A program made the translations under genes and the position numbers. A model generated the notes under the pieces. The model had not been told where the DNA came from, did not search any database, and worked only from the letters and a program-made list of their open reading frames with translations. Positions 12,545-25,522 of a DNA stretch of 64,000 nt are shown piece after piece; the stretch's first letter is position 1; the number at the start of each line of letters is the position of its first letter. Location of the stretch: positions 124,001-188,000 of the forward strand of contig NW_002060957.1 of assembly GCF_000150275.1 (NCBI RefSeq), written 5' to 3'. Source of the DNA: Trichoplax adhaerens. Its lineage: Eukaryota > Placozoa > Uniplacotomia > Trichoplacea > Trichoplacidae.

Positions 12545-15500
12545 CTACTTTTTGATAGTTCTCTGCTTTTCAGCATGCTCTACAATCTTCTTTTGAACTA
12601 TCAAACCCTTTCGTGCACGAATTTTATCTACTAATAACCGGGCACGATTTTCAGAATCAGCTTTCTCACCAAAATGCAATATTTCCTCCTCAGTTGTAGG
12701 AACCCAAAACGGATCTGCAGGTATAATCTAAGACAAATAGTAAAAATTTCCAACTATAATGGTTATCTAACGCATATAGATACGACAAAAAAAATAGATA
12801 TTCAACAGATTGTGTAATAAAAATTGACAATATAAAACTTAATCATTTACCTCCCAATTGTTAAAAATTAACTGAGGATTAGCTAAGCCACTTGTTTTCT
12901 TACGGATTTCATCAGTAAAACCAAAACTTTCAGCCACCGGCAAAACTGCTTCGATATTAAATATTGATGATCCTTCTTGCATATCTTCAGATAGAATCTG
13001 CCCATTCCTTCTGCCTAATACTGCATATACTTTTCCTAAAACATCTGATGTAGCATGGATAGTACATTTGTAAGTAGGAACCATTAGTCGAACCGGTTGT
13101 GCCAAAAATGCCCGACGACAGCCGCTTTTAATAGCAGACATTAGTTGACCGGAATTAATACTGATAGATTTTGCACCTAATAACAATTATCATAAGTGGT
13201 TAGCTATGTTCTGCAATCCGTAAGGTTATTAATAGTCATATTTTTGAAAGGGCTGATTACCTTTTCCTTCAGATGCGCTTGAAATTTCATTCTTTGCGAC
13301 ATGAGTTTCATTAGATTCCAATGCCAAATTATCTAGAGCTTCTGACTGGGAGTATCACATAATGATAGCAAAATGAACATTTACATTTGCAGCTCTACGC
13401 ATTAAAACTAAATTATAAACAATAACAATACCGATGACTGGATCGATGGTAGGTACGTCCACTCTTTGATTACAAAGCAAACACCCATCATTGGTTCCTC
13501 ACACAACGGGCCAGCTAATGTGGCTAACTGAAATCCGGTTATAACACTGTTATCAAATTTTCTAAACATATCCTGCTCCACGTTTACCGGACGATCTTGA
13601 GTTACATCCCAAAGAGTGGATCTATTATACGACGTTATTTCATTGACTAGTATATTTGGCCCATAGTTTCTGGGACCAAAACACCAAATTTTGTCCACAA
13701 TATCTTTCCATTCTTCACCAGCAACATTAAATTCTTCCACTAAACTATTATAAAATAGTGCTACTTCTGTCAGTTCACTATCAACGGGCGAAAGGCTGTG
13801 ATCCTTGCGAACAGATTTTGATCCAACAATCGACTTAATAACATCTGCACTTTCATCGAGTAATTTAGTAACATTTGTGGGAAGAGGTTTTGCCTTTACC
13901 ACTAATTTACCTAAATAAAATAGAACCATATGTAATACTTCGTTAATCACAACTATATAGGGTTATAAAGCTGAATTAATCTTGACGTTAATAATTGTAA
14001 TCCTTCGTACATGACTTATCAGATGTAAACACAGTGATAGTTCCGGCATTATTTTCACAATTTGGGTAGTCATAATCCAGTTCTTGTCGTCTCGTAGTAC
14101 TTTGGGTTTCATTACTATCAATTAGTTCGTTAACCATATCGAGTTGAGGTGGTGGAATAATTGTTTCTCTGAATGGGATTATTGGTTCCGAAACAGAAAT
14201 TTCCACTCCAGGAGCAAATCTATCTCAAAAATGCGTGTATATGTGCATGCTTAAAATATATTTAAGAATTAATAGTGCCAACAGCGAAGAGAAGACTATC
14301 TATATTCATCCACAAAAGCGATCACACTTGTAGATTGACATTTGACGGACATTGTGATTATTACCTTTCTCTTAGATCCTTGAGGCAACGATCAAGGTGG
14401 ACTTCACCTGCAGCAACGATAACATGCTCGCCTGATTCTTGAACTAAGGTTTCAACACATGGGTCGGCTTGATTTAAAAGGCGTAAACCATTCGTGAGTT
14501 TTGCTATATCACTGAAGTGAGCAGGTTCAATAGCTACATGGACAATTGGTACAACTGCAAATGGTACTGGCATCAAAGGAGGACAATTAGACGCCGATGA
14601 AATTGTAGCTGATTTAAGAATATGTTTTTCCAAGTTGCCAATACCTAAGCATAATTTTCAAGTTTAGATTCTTATTTCTTAATAAGTATAAACTAAGAAC
14701 TGGTTATCTTAATGTTAGAAATCAATCAGTTAATAAAAAACTATTCATGATATTATATATATATATATATTTTCATGCAACCTAAAATGTTTCCTGCCGG
14801 TACTTCATCTAATAGTTCCAGCTGTCGACCCATCCATAAGTATAAATCGGCAACTTCAAATATGTTTTCACTTATATCATTTCTTGAGGAATTTTCTACA
14901 TTTTCATCTTTACCGGAAATGTAGGGTCTGGCATTATTCTTGCCATAATTTAAAATATGGAGTTTATCACCACGTCTAATTGTGCCGCAAAAAATTCTAG
15001 CAAATGCGATAAATTCGTGATTGCGCTCCTCAAGTGCCTCGGTATCCCCTTGTTTCGTACTCTTTATTTGGCTTTCAGCAGTGTCCTCGTTATTCTTCTC
15101 TACCTTAAGAGTTGTACTGTCTGATTCGTTCTCTGTAGTAACGGGTTCCTGGTCGGCATTATCCACGTTTGTTTCTCGTTTATCCTCAGTACGTTGTTGG
15201 TTCCTATTTGATAAACGTTCTTTAGCTAATGCTCTGCGATGACGAATTTCTTCCATTGTCAAAGTCCTAAAGTATAGTAGTTTCAAAGTACATTAACCTG
15301 TGCTATTGCATTAACATTTGAGCCAGAAAGTTTTGTTTAATACATGGCTTGTATAAGTCAATTTTTATATACTTCGGCTTATTTTGAGGAAGGCAATTCT
15401 TTTCAACAGATACCATTTTCGTTACGTGTAAAATAACGGGTGAATTATCACCAGATTTGCAATGGAGCATAACTAAATAGTTAAAAATATGCAGATACGA

Positions 15501-18500
15501 GTAGATGATACGCAATTAGTAGATTGAAATTTTCGCTTGCGTTAAAAATTAGATTTATTATACCTTCTTTAATTTCTTTTACATTGGCAGATAGTGAGCG
15601 GCCTTGTAACGAAGTGCTACCCATTAATTTTTCTATACGATCGATACTAACACTACACGGAGATGGCAACTTATCGCAAACCATAGCTATACAAAGTAAT
15701 CATTTAAATAACTGCAAGATTAGGGCGCTAAAACAATATGTATAGAAATAAGTTAATGAACAAACTTACACAGTACCGCTTTGGATAGCGGAAGCCACTG
15801 GCTACATACTGCGTAAAGATAAACCCTAGCATCACCATGCCTTGAATCGCGGACCGACACTTTTAAATTTAATGATTTGACAATATTTTCAGACTGGATC
15901 TTATCTCTATAAAAGCGTAGCATGCACTGTTAAGAATAGGTTACAAGAGCTAGTTATACAAATAACGGAATTATCAATAAATCAAAGATCTCTCAGTACT
16001 TTTTAATATAGATAGCATTGTACAGATTCCAAAGATTTTCGAGGATAACTTGGACAAACAATGGTTTCTTCGCCTTAGCCTACAGAGTATCAATAGATCT
16101 TAAGACTTTGCACGCTATATTCCAATTGACAACAAAATAGATGACAACATAATGCTAAATAAAAAGATACAGTATTATACGCTTGATCACTTCATGAACG
16201 TGCCTGAGCCCCTTTCATAATCTTTTTGGTTTTGCTATTTAGGTAGAAATCACCCCATAGTGTCTTATTCATAATCGCTTGACTTACACCAATCTTCTTG
16301 GAAAATATAGCAGCAAAATCAGAGATTCTATTACATAATGATAGTTTATATTAATTATAGTGGTGCTTCAAATCCAAGAGGGCTATTGTGTAAGGAAGGC
16401 ATCATTAATTATTCCCATATGGCATTATCGAGGCCCTACATAGCAGAACATCTACGTTATTTGTATAATACCTGAAGCCCCATCCATCTATAGCACTAGC
16501 GAATACAACATTGCCTTGATCAGGTGAGAAGTACAAAGATGAATCATCGATATCTTCCAAGCCAATGCTCCAGTCATATAACTTATAAATGAATGAAATA
16601 GCTTCACTCTTTAGTACAGTAGTAATTACTTAGACAAAAATTAATAAATTGCTATCTGATTTACATTTTCACCGTTTTCCATCATTGATTTATCTTCCTT
16701 CTTATTTTTCTCATCAACAATCTAATTCCGGGATAGAAGAATTTAAAAGAAAAGGGTTATCTTAAGAAGCATCTAAGAAAGCAAATATAATTTTTTAACT
16801 TTAAACTCAATATCTCCAGTTACCTCAGAATCTTCCATAACTTTTACGGTAAATAATTCACCAGTTAATGCATTAACCTAAAATTTACGTTTTAATCCCT
16901 TGATTTAAAAACTATAATCATATATAATAGCTGCACTTTAGGAAATTACTATAAGTTGCTACGAGATTACGTCTATTTATTGATTTAGCTCCAACAGATA
17001 AAGACGACAGACGAGACTCAATAGCTAGCGTCGCAACTGGCTATCTCCCTGTCTTCAACGAGTGATGAGCATCAACTAAACAACATTATGAAGTAACTCA
17101 ACAAAATAGGTAGATAAACACGTGAAACAGCAGGATTGACATACAGGATCCGAATGCTCGCAAAAATGCAGCACAGCAGTGAGAAACGACATATCACAAG
17201 AGACTAATAGCAGCATGCAATACATACTCAATAAATCTACCTCAAGAATGTGATACTATACGGATATACTTGCCTGCTCTAAAATTTGTTGCAAGCGTAC
17301 GTAAGCCTCCATTGGACTGCATTTTAATTCAGTTATTAGTCTATCGACCTTGTTAATCACCAAACAAGGGCGTATACTTTCCAACCAAGCCTGCCTTAAG
17401 ACAACATGTGTCTAATTTATAAGAGAGATGAACATCTGTTTAATACTAATCAATGTCATTTTATGATCAAATTTTGATTCCATAGCTGCATGACATAGCC
17501 ATAGGTATACAAGTAGTAACTCATGCTGCATCCTCAATTGAATATATATCTATCGCATGAGAATATATCGTATTGGGTTCGGTATCATGATTAGGATATC
17601 TTGATAGATGTATCACAGATTAAAATTGGATCAGAAATCTGATTATAAAATCTATCAATACAAATGTTGCACTCTATGGTACGCTTACTGATCTGCTATT
17701 TGATTTCATACTCTAATTATTACTCAATGTAGAAAATTTTATCGAAACGGATAATAAATCGTACTATTACAGCACATCACTGAAGTGAAAGCAATACAGC
17801 CATAGCAAGCTATACTTATTTACATTTAGGCAACATTTTATCAATTATACCGGCGTTATTATGTACATGCAATAGAATATCTTTCAAATTTTTTCAAGTA
17901 TCAGTCGCATTTACCTGCGGACAAACACCTTCTACAGCATCGACAACAATAATTGCGCCATCACATAATCGGACTGCGGTAGAGACCTCGCTAGAAAAAT
18001 CCACATGCCCAGGTGAATCAATTAAATTGATTAAATAGTCACCACCATCTATAGAAATGTAGAATGTCAACAAGCACCAATAGCACCTTTCATTAATATT
18101 TTTGAGTTTCTATTTCCATGATTTATAATGATATAACATTAATCAATGCAGTAATATATGATTAAAATTTCTTACCACTGTGTGGATAATGCAACGAGAT
18201 TGCACTGGATTTCATAGTAATACCCCGAACTTGCTCGTCTTCCCTGCTATCCATGTACCGGACCTGCACCGATATAAATTCATTTATCATCTATTGCAAC
18301 ATTACCCCACAGTAGAATCATTTACAGCAATATTATCGATTTTTCTAAAGTCTAACAACGATTTGATAATTATAACGAGTGAATGATTTACCTTTCCGGC
18401 CAAACGTGTTGATATGATTCCATTGCTAGCGATTAGTGAATCAGCAAGAGTAGTTTTACCTGCAGGATGAAAGAATTGCTCAATGAATCCCGTAAGTCTA

Positions 18501-19780
18501 CCTCTACCTGTATTACCCTTTTCTTATACTCTCTATTTTAGCCAATTTCATTCAGTTGTAACCCCTTGTATAGCCTAATTTGGGAAACTTGATCTAGACA
18601 TGTACATTGGTACATCGACGTACGAATTACAGTATGTGTATTGGTAGCTTATTTTAGCCTGGCCATATAAGATTTAAGTGAGTAGGTTTCAATCTGACTG
18701 TGTAGAAATGGTATACAACGATACTACAGAAATAAAGTTTAAAGCATATTAGTCGTTTCTAAATATGTCTTTGGACTGCGATCACCAAGGAAATCGATGT
18801 CATATCGTCCTGAGAAATTTAGAATACCAATTGCATGATTGTATCTATTATAGCTAAACGATATCAAGGGAGATTGAATAAGCGTATAAGAGCCATTCAA
18901 AGTATGCTAAACTTAAAACCAGGATCATCAAGGCTATCTAAACTGCAGTATAACCTTAGGAAATTCGAAGTAACTATATTGCAGTTACATGATTGTATAT
19001 ATAACATATACACGTACACCTAGCTAAACGATACCAAATGATGGTGTACATCATACGTAAATGATACCAAGGGAGAAGGAATGCAGCTATCATTTTAAAG
19101 TATACTGAACTTGTGTCACGATCACAAAGGATATCAAAACTACTCTAGTATCATAGAAAATTGGAGAATAGACTGTGTAGTACATCGTATCTATCCGTAT
19201 TAGTATGTACGTAATAGAACTCTATCGCAAAGATATTAATAAGACGAAAAGAATCCTTTCAAGTTCTACTACATCTCAGCCATGGATTGTACTGTACATT
19301 GAACTTGGATATACCAGATTCTATAGAATATTATAAGTGCAATATGATCATAGAAAATTTAGAGTACCTCCTATTTGTAGGACTACTATCTGTAGAACGT
19401 ATAGAAAACACTTTTAATGAAGAAAAACCCTTTCAAAATTCTCTACCGCCGTCATGGAGTATACTGAATTTGGACTACTATGTTTACGCTGACGCAGCAT
19501 CTATACACTGCATTACTACAGAATGAGTCGATCGTATCGTTACTGCATCATCGAAACACTTATGCAAACATGACACAGATAAAATTTGCCCATTTCTTAA
19601 CACATAGAACAAGTATTTCGATCAACAAGCGAAGCAATTGTACAAAGGTGTAAAAGTTGATTGGAATAAATGATTCTTGTCCTACCTACCATGATCAACA
19701 TGGGCCAGAATACAAATATTGCGAATGTTCGAGCTGTTTTTCTGCAATTGAGAAATTTCGTTGGGGCTCACTGTCCTCAT
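12545..19780 (-). CDS. EFL1: Elongation factor-like GTPase 1 (ribosome assembly GTPase)
   Basis: EFL1 is a cytoplasmic EF-2-like GTPase that works with SBDS to evict eIF6 from pre-60S subunits. I read 20 exons (5'->3' on minus): 19690-19780, 18392-18459, 18176-18263, 17915-18048, 17274-17411, 16824-16877, 16665-16721, 16472-16581, 16204-16327, 16000-16079, 15770-15906, 15564-15686, 15373-15472, 14782-15266, 14365-14644, 14011-14219, 13432-13910, 13261-13345, 12851-13176 and 12545-12727. They sum to 3351 nt, 1116 residues, against about 1120 in vertebrates. G1 is AHVDHGKTT (residues 26-34, split by intron 1), G3 is DSPGH and G4 is NKVD. A Lys/Glu-rich insertion in exon 14 is typical of EFL1 and absent from EF-2. 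The C-terminal EF-G domain IV/V signature [10 protein letters not shown] is in exon 19. Two introns (after exons 5 and 9) need GC donors to keep frame. The start is the ATG at 19780, directly before the G domain. Confidence 0.95.
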
Positions 19781-19925
19781 AGCTGCCTTGTATAGTCTAA
19801 TCAATTAGGATAATATCGATTTTAAGCTTGAAAATGATGTAGAACAAGTAGAAAAATGAAATCTTGCGTCGCTACCTTCTACTCTTATAAGCTGGCCAAT
19901 GGCGAAAATTGATGACGTGAGCTCA
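19781..19925 (-). promoter_or_regulatory. Probable EFL1 promoter with CCAAT and CRE-like elements
   Basis: Upstream of the EFL1 start lie a CCAAT box (19896-19900) and a CRE-like TGACGTGA (19913-19920), about 115-140 bp from the ATG. No TATA box is evident. Element identity is by consensus only. Confidence 0.35.
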
Positions 19926-20195
19926 ATTAAAAATTGGGGGCCTTATCCCTCGCCTATACAACATGCCCCAACAGATTCTGTATACTGTCATTACTATAGA
20001 GCAAAAGGTGCTCTATGGTCTAGTCTATAGTAAGATGAAACGTTAGTTTGCACAAGTCCATTCATACCAATTGCAGTGAGTTTCTATAGGATCGTCTTAC
20101 GGACAGGCGGGTGGAAGGACAAAACCTGCAGTGCTTGCGTTTTTCCTATCTTGGGCAATTTTAACGGACATATGGGCGGACGGATGGATCAGAAT

Positions 20196-20805
20196 GGCGA
20201 TGCTGGCTGTTTTCCTCGATGGGTTAGATCAGGGACTTCCGGCGACTTTTTCAGATCCTGGTGGGACTATGCAGTACTAATTGCTCTAATATGACTTCCA
20301 AGGCAAAAATTAGTGATCATTCCAGTCACTGACTAAAATCACCCCCTGCACATCCAATAAGGAGACCACAGTAAATGTACCGCCGCTAGCTACATGATGG
20401 CGATGCTAGCTGTTTTCCTCGATAGGTTAGACCAGGGACTTCCGGCGGCTTTTTCAAGTCCTGCAGGGACTATGCAGTACTAATTGCTCTAATATGACTT
20501 CCAAGGGTAAAATTAGTGATCATTCCAGTCGCTGACTAAAATCACCCCCTGCACATCCAATAAGAAGACTACAGTCAATGTACCGCCGCTAGCTACATGA
20601 TGGCGATGCTGGCTATTTTCCTCGATAGGTTAGACTAGGGACTTCCGGCGGCTTTTTCAAGTCCTGCAGGGACTATGCAGTACTAATTGCTCTAATATGA
20701 CTTCCAAGGCAAAAATTGGTTATCATTCCAGTCCCTGACTAAAATCACCCCCTGCACATCCAATAAGGAGACTACAGTCAATGTACCGCCACTAGTTACA
20801 TTATG
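20196..20805. repeat. Tandem array, 203-bp unit, three copies
   Basis: The block GGCGATGCTRGCTRTTTTCC recurs at 20196, 20399 and 20602, exactly 203 bp apart. Copies are about 95% alike and each contains ACTTCCGGCG, CTGCAGGGACTATGCAG and AATCACCCCCTGCACATCCA. It is more GC-rich than its surroundings. Frames read through it differ between copies, so it is not a conserved coding repeat. Confidence 0.85.
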
Positions 20806-21853
20806 TTCATCCCCATTTCCCAGGTTATTTTGCAGTGGGTCCGTAGGATTTAGCTGTTTCTGTAACTCCTTTCCTACTATGGTCCACAAGCTGAATAACG
20901 CAAGCATAGCCGTTCTTGTCCGTCAATAAATCGATGCTATAGAGTAAACGTGACTGAAACTCTCCTTCATGTCCATTTAGGGGACATGAGGTCATCAATA
21001 CAACAGTGTTAATGTGTGCCTGAGCTTGACATTCACATTTTCCTTCGATGTATAAGGAAGGAAATAAAAAAATGTCAAGTTGAAAAAGGATATGAATTCG
21101 CGGTCAGTCAATCACTCCTATACGGCATGCTTCGAGCCGATATGCCTCATTAAATTAGGTTATCAATGCACTAGATCAAGTAAAGTAGCGACATTGATTA
21201 GCACAAATGATAGCAATACGATCCAAGGTTCCGAGAGAATTAATAATTTGTCAATCAATTTTTATCTAGAAGCAAGCTACAGTACATCGCCTATATTCTA
21301 GAAATGAAATGATCAACTGCGAAAACAAGTGCGGTATAATCCATTTTAACTCAAAATTACGGCGGATATACACGTAGTATGGGCACTTGCGGTCAAAAAA
21401 TAACCTGTGAGCCTTGATTCAATTGATTAGATATTCTAATAAATAATTAGGACTAAACGATAAGTATACCTGGCCCGATTCACACTTGACTTACGAGTAT
21501 AACAGGGAAAAGTTGCCAATATTGATGGAGCATTTGTAGACCTACTCAAGGACGTAATCGATACAGTGAACGTTGAAAAAAGGTAATTGAACATTTTAAT
21601 CCTAGTTCTACTACTTCAATAATGATGAATTAGCTCTGTAGTGCTCCACGAAGTCTGCTAGACCGGGTAATCACTCATTTATGAGTAGTTTATCAATTTA
21701 TGACACCATTTAATTTATTAACTCATAAATCCTAATGACTCATGTTCCCTATCGATTAGTAGATGTAGCTACAAATTACCACAAAACTGCTCATTTGCCA
21801 ATGATTAAAACACCTTTATACTAGTAAGAGCAACTGATTTAAACTCAGACACG

Positions 21854-22500
21854 GTAAAATTGCCATTAACGACGCAGCAAATAAGGACACGTTTTTATCG
21901 GGTTAATTCGAAATTGATGCCAGTATAAAGTATGGCGGCGTATTTTTTTTACAAAGTTAAATTGTATCTCTACGATATCCTTCAATTTCAAGTTCATTCC
22001 CGACAAGATTAATCATCAAACTGTCGACATTTTTCCTTTTTTATGTTGTGATACCCAAGTAAAATTGCCATTAACGACACGAATCGTAACGATGCAGCAA
22101 ATAATGACACGTTTTTATCGGGTTGTTTCAAAATTGATGCCAGTATAAAGTATGGCGGCGTATTTTTTTTTTTACAAAGTTAAATTGTATCTGTACGTTA
22201 TCCTCCAATTTCAAGCTCATTCCCGACAAGATTAATCATCAAACTGTCGATATTTTTCCTTTATGTTGTGATACCCAAGTAAAATTGCCATTAACGGCAC
22301 GAATCGTAACGACGCAGCAAATAAGGACATGTTTTTATCGGTTTATTTCAAAATTCATGCCAGTATAAGGCAAAGCGGCATATTTTTTTATTAAGTTAAA
22401 TTGCATCTCTATGTTATCCTTCAATTTCAAGCTTATTTCCGACAAGATTAATCATTAAACTGTCCGATATTTTTCCTTTTTTATGTTGTAATACTCAAGT
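21854..22500. repeat. Tandem array, about 205-220 bp unit, three copies
   Basis: GTAAAATTGCCATTAACG starts copies at 21854, 22059 and 22279. Shared internal blocks include GACACGTTTTTATCGG, GATGCCAGTATAA and CGACAAGATTAATCATYAAA. Length differences come from an insertion (CACGAATCGTAACG) in copies 2 and 3 and from T-runs. Confidence 0.85.
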
Positions 22501-24101
22501 ACACGTGTTAATCGGGTAATATTCTCACATGTTTCGGAGAGGCATGGCTACAGTACTGTATGAAAATTTTAAGGAAGTAATTGCAATGTTATATTGCTAT
22601 TTTTTCTACTTCCCAATAGGTGTACAGTATACTGTACAGTGCTATCGATTACAGTATATTTTAGTAATTTAAGTTAATATGACAGTATCCTCTTGTCCTG
22701 CTGGAATCTTGGATGATAACTTATGTAGTAAACATAAAGATACTGTACATGAGTTAAGAAAACTGTAGAGCGAATGAATTACTCAGCATAAGTTGTTACG
22801 ATACATTTTAGTAGTCCATGACAGCATCCTCTTGTAGAATCTCACTCCTCTTGTATGGCTAGAATCTTGAATGATAGCGTGCTTACATTACATCAAATTT
22901 AAAAGGTACCGTACTGCAAATTAGTTAAGAAAACGAGAGAGAGAGAGAGAGCAAATTAACAACTATCGCAAGCTAAAGTAGCTGCTAAACCATGACAGTA
23001 GGTAAGTAAGGATGATCGCCGCTCACGTTGGTTCGGTGTACCAAGAAACTTTTTAAAAGTACTGGATGCCCAAATCATAAGCGTTGTTAACCTATGATCT
23101 TTATTAGCGTATTCTGAGTAGACTCAGCCTTTAAGAAACTGACTATAACTATCTCATCTATTCAGGGATGATTCCAAGCTTTACTACGATCATCACTTCA
23201 CAGGCTTAAAGAGGATAGAAGGTAAGATTATGCTGCGTAGATATGATATCATAAGTTGCTAAAATCTCTCCATCATAACACATTAGCTGGCTATGATCTA
23301 CACTATCAACTTGCATCAGTGTTTGATGGTACAAGTTAATAGGCCATTTTCTTAATTTGTGCAGGTGTTGAAAGAAATCCCAATGTACTTGATTTGTGCA
23401 GTATACTGTACATCTAGTAAAAAAGTATTCTAAATCTTTTTGTTAATATTTACCGCTGACTAATCACAACAGCTTAGCAATGTTCTGATAGTTTTATTTT
23501 CGTCGCTACGGTAATCAAAGACAGAGATAGGTCCGCTCTTTCTTCTTACAGCAGTTTGTATTGTACTTTTGGGGTATTTGGAAGTTAAAGTAGAACATTA
23601 GTAGAACATACGTAGAACATACGATGTTCTACTACCAACATTCACGATTGAATTAAGCTTTCAAATTGAATCGAATCGGTCAATAGCAGCCGCTAATCCC
23701 ATTCGATGCATAATTGTAACCAGCATAGCTGATCAGAATCAGTATTTCATCTATTGGTAACCTATAATCACACTACTACATGTGTACAGCAATTAGACGA
23801 ATATCAAAGAATGGAGCGGAATTGGTTAGATAGTCTATTAATTTACTTACTTTTCGATAAGCTATCAACTAATTGGTCATGCCAAGAATACAATTCTATC
23901 AGTAGTTCTGCTAGTAAGAATAATTTCTCAGGTAAAAAGTGAAATAATCTTTTATCGACAAAACCATTACGATTTACCAAAGCTATTAATTTATACTTAA
24001 AAATATAACGACATAGAAGAGTTGCTTGATTATTTATTCGTTTCGCTGTTATTCCACCGTGTGTTACACCTATATTCTTACTATAGATAATAAGATCAGA
24101 A

Positions 24102-24869
24102 ATGGCTCAGCCCGATGATAGCAGTACAACAACAAGCAATAACTCCGCAACTTGTAGATTTCAAGATGATTTTGAATTATATAGCTTCGAAATTGTACGT
24201 GCTATGAAACAGAAAGAAAAGAGCTACCATCCTAGCCAATGTCTAAAGTGCCAAATCTACATTACGCCAACTCAGAGAGAAGCATTAATTAGCTCTATGA
24301 TTAATTTATCGCGAAAGCACAACATAAAACGGGATACGCTATTTATGGCTGTCAACTATCTGGATCGATTCTTGAAAGTCGTAACAGTAACAGAAGATTG
24401 CTTCGAATTGGTTGGTCTAACGTGCATGATGATTGCTTGCAAGGTCGAAGAATGTCAGCCACCGAAAATGGAAGAATTCTTAACATCATGCACGCATTAT
24501 TATAAGAAAGCAGAAATGAAACGATTGGAAATAATTATCCTCAATTATATCGATTTCCGATTATCACCACCAATTGCTCCACATTTCCTCGAGTATATCA
24601 TTCATTTTCATCAGCATCACTATCATCAATTCAGCCAGCAAACTTATATCGAATTAGTAAATATAGCAAATCAAGTCCTATTAAAGATACTACCGACTTA
24701 TCGATTTAACCATATTAAATCTTCGATATTAGCTGCTTCCGCCTTCGAGTATGCTAAAATAATTTGTGGTTACGCGACTTCTGTATGCAGTTATCCTTAT
24801 CAAGATAGAGTTACCTTCATTACTATTTCGACTACAGTGGATCATCTTCGAGATTTTTTCGAAAAGTAA
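24102..24869 (+). CDS. Cyclin, divergent A/B-like, intronless
   Basis: This single-exon protein has 255 residues. A stop codon (TAA) lies four codons upstream in frame, so the start at 24102 is firm. The first cyclin fold spans about residues 30-145: REALISSMINLSRKHN takes the place of the A/B-type MRAILVDW helix, and MAVNYLDRFL and MIACKVEECQPP match the core. The Lys and Glu that contact the CDK in cyclin A are both kept (K of ACKVEE, and E of VEE). A second fold follows to residue 250. No RxxL destruction box is visible near the N terminus, and the protein is short for cyclin A or B. It should bind and activate a cyclin-dependent kinase; subtype (A, B, E or J-like) is unresolved. Its lack of introns stands out beside intron-dense neighbours and could indicate a retrocopy or a lineage-specific gene. 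Confidence 0.85.
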   Translation: MAQPDDSSTTTSNNSATCRFQDDFELYSFEIVRAMKQKEKSYHPSQCLKCQIYITPTQREALISSMINLSRKHNIKRDTLFMAVNYLDRFLKVVTVTEDCFELVGLTCMMIACKVEECQPPKMEEFLTSCTHYYKKAEMKRLEIIILNYIDFRLSPPIAPHFLEYIIHFHQHHYHQFSQQTYIELVNIANQVLLKILPTYRFNHIKSSILAASAFEYAKIICGYATSVCSYPYQDRVTFITISTTVDHLRDFFEK

Positions 24870-25232
24870 ATAATGTTAGAATTGCAAGATAGGATCCATC
24901 CTGTGATTCGTATTAAACCTGAAATGATTACACTCATAACTGAGGTCACTTCGGATCAATGTATATCGCAATTCTATTGGTTCCGATTTCAAAATGGAAA
25001 CGAAAATCACCATTAACGATTAGTAGGTGGATACAAGTAAAGGAAGCATTAAACTTTACAACTTGAATGCATTTTATGCTACTTATTTATTACAGCAGAA
25101 TAGCGCTTAAAAAGCTAATCAATCTAAGCTCTATGTGTTACTTACCGATTATCATAATTTCCCAACCATGGATTAATAATGCTAGAGTCTTACATACTAA
25201 AACGTAATTATAGCAAAATCTCTACGAATAAC

Positions 25233-25402
25233 TGCATTAGTTTGTTATACCTGTAACCCTAAATGTTATTGTGGATTAATATTACTTCAAATTTAGACGT
25301 TGTATGATTTATTGCATTAGTTTTTTATACCTGTAACCCTAAATGTTATTGTGGATTAATATTACTTTGAATTTAGACGCTGTATGATTTATTGTAGACA
25401 AT
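25233..25402. repeat. Tandem duplication, 80-bp unit, two copies
   Basis: TGCATTAGTTTKTTATACC and the following 60 bases occur at 25233 and again at 25313, with only a few substitutions. The unit ends in GTATGATTTATTG. It lies downstream of the cyclin and upstream of the orphan exon's 3' end. Confidence 0.85.
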
Positions 25403-25522
25403 CTCATCTTACGAAACTGGAATATGGGACTATCTGCAATTCCATCTCTAACCAAATGATAGTTAATTAGAAATGACGGAAATTCTATGACACGCTTAAT
25501 CTAAATACATCGTTTCAATGCG

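Larger units (their letters stand above)
19926..24101. other. Intergenic region between EFL1 and cyclin, repeat-rich
   Basis: No recognisable gene is present. Two three-copy tandem arrays (20196-20805 and 21854-22500) dominate the middle. A short cluster of TAGAACAT-type units lies near 23590-23640, and a (GA)n tract at 22937-22952. The open frame 23754-23942 (plus), 160 bp before the cyclin, has no family resemblance and an in-frame stop separates it from the cyclin start. Confidence 0.55.

Noticed and set aside
15021-15242. Plus-strand open frame of 73 codons
   Set aside because: It is antisense to the Lys/Glu-rich insertion in EFL1 exon 14, where the low-complexity codons leave the opposite strand stop-free.
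16080-16203. Reading EFL1 exon 9 to a GT donor downstream of the CAG
   Set aside because: The nearest GT (in GCACGTTC) shifts the frame and gives an immediate stop after joining; only the GC donor keeps the conserved sequence.
20076-20294. Plus-strand open frame ending inside the 203-bp array
   Set aside because: The frame is not maintained in the other two copies of the repeat, as expected for non-coding sequence.
23754-23942. Possible upstream coding exon of the cyclin
   Set aside because: An in-frame stop sits directly before the cyclin start, no family similarity exists, and the cyclin fold is complete without it.
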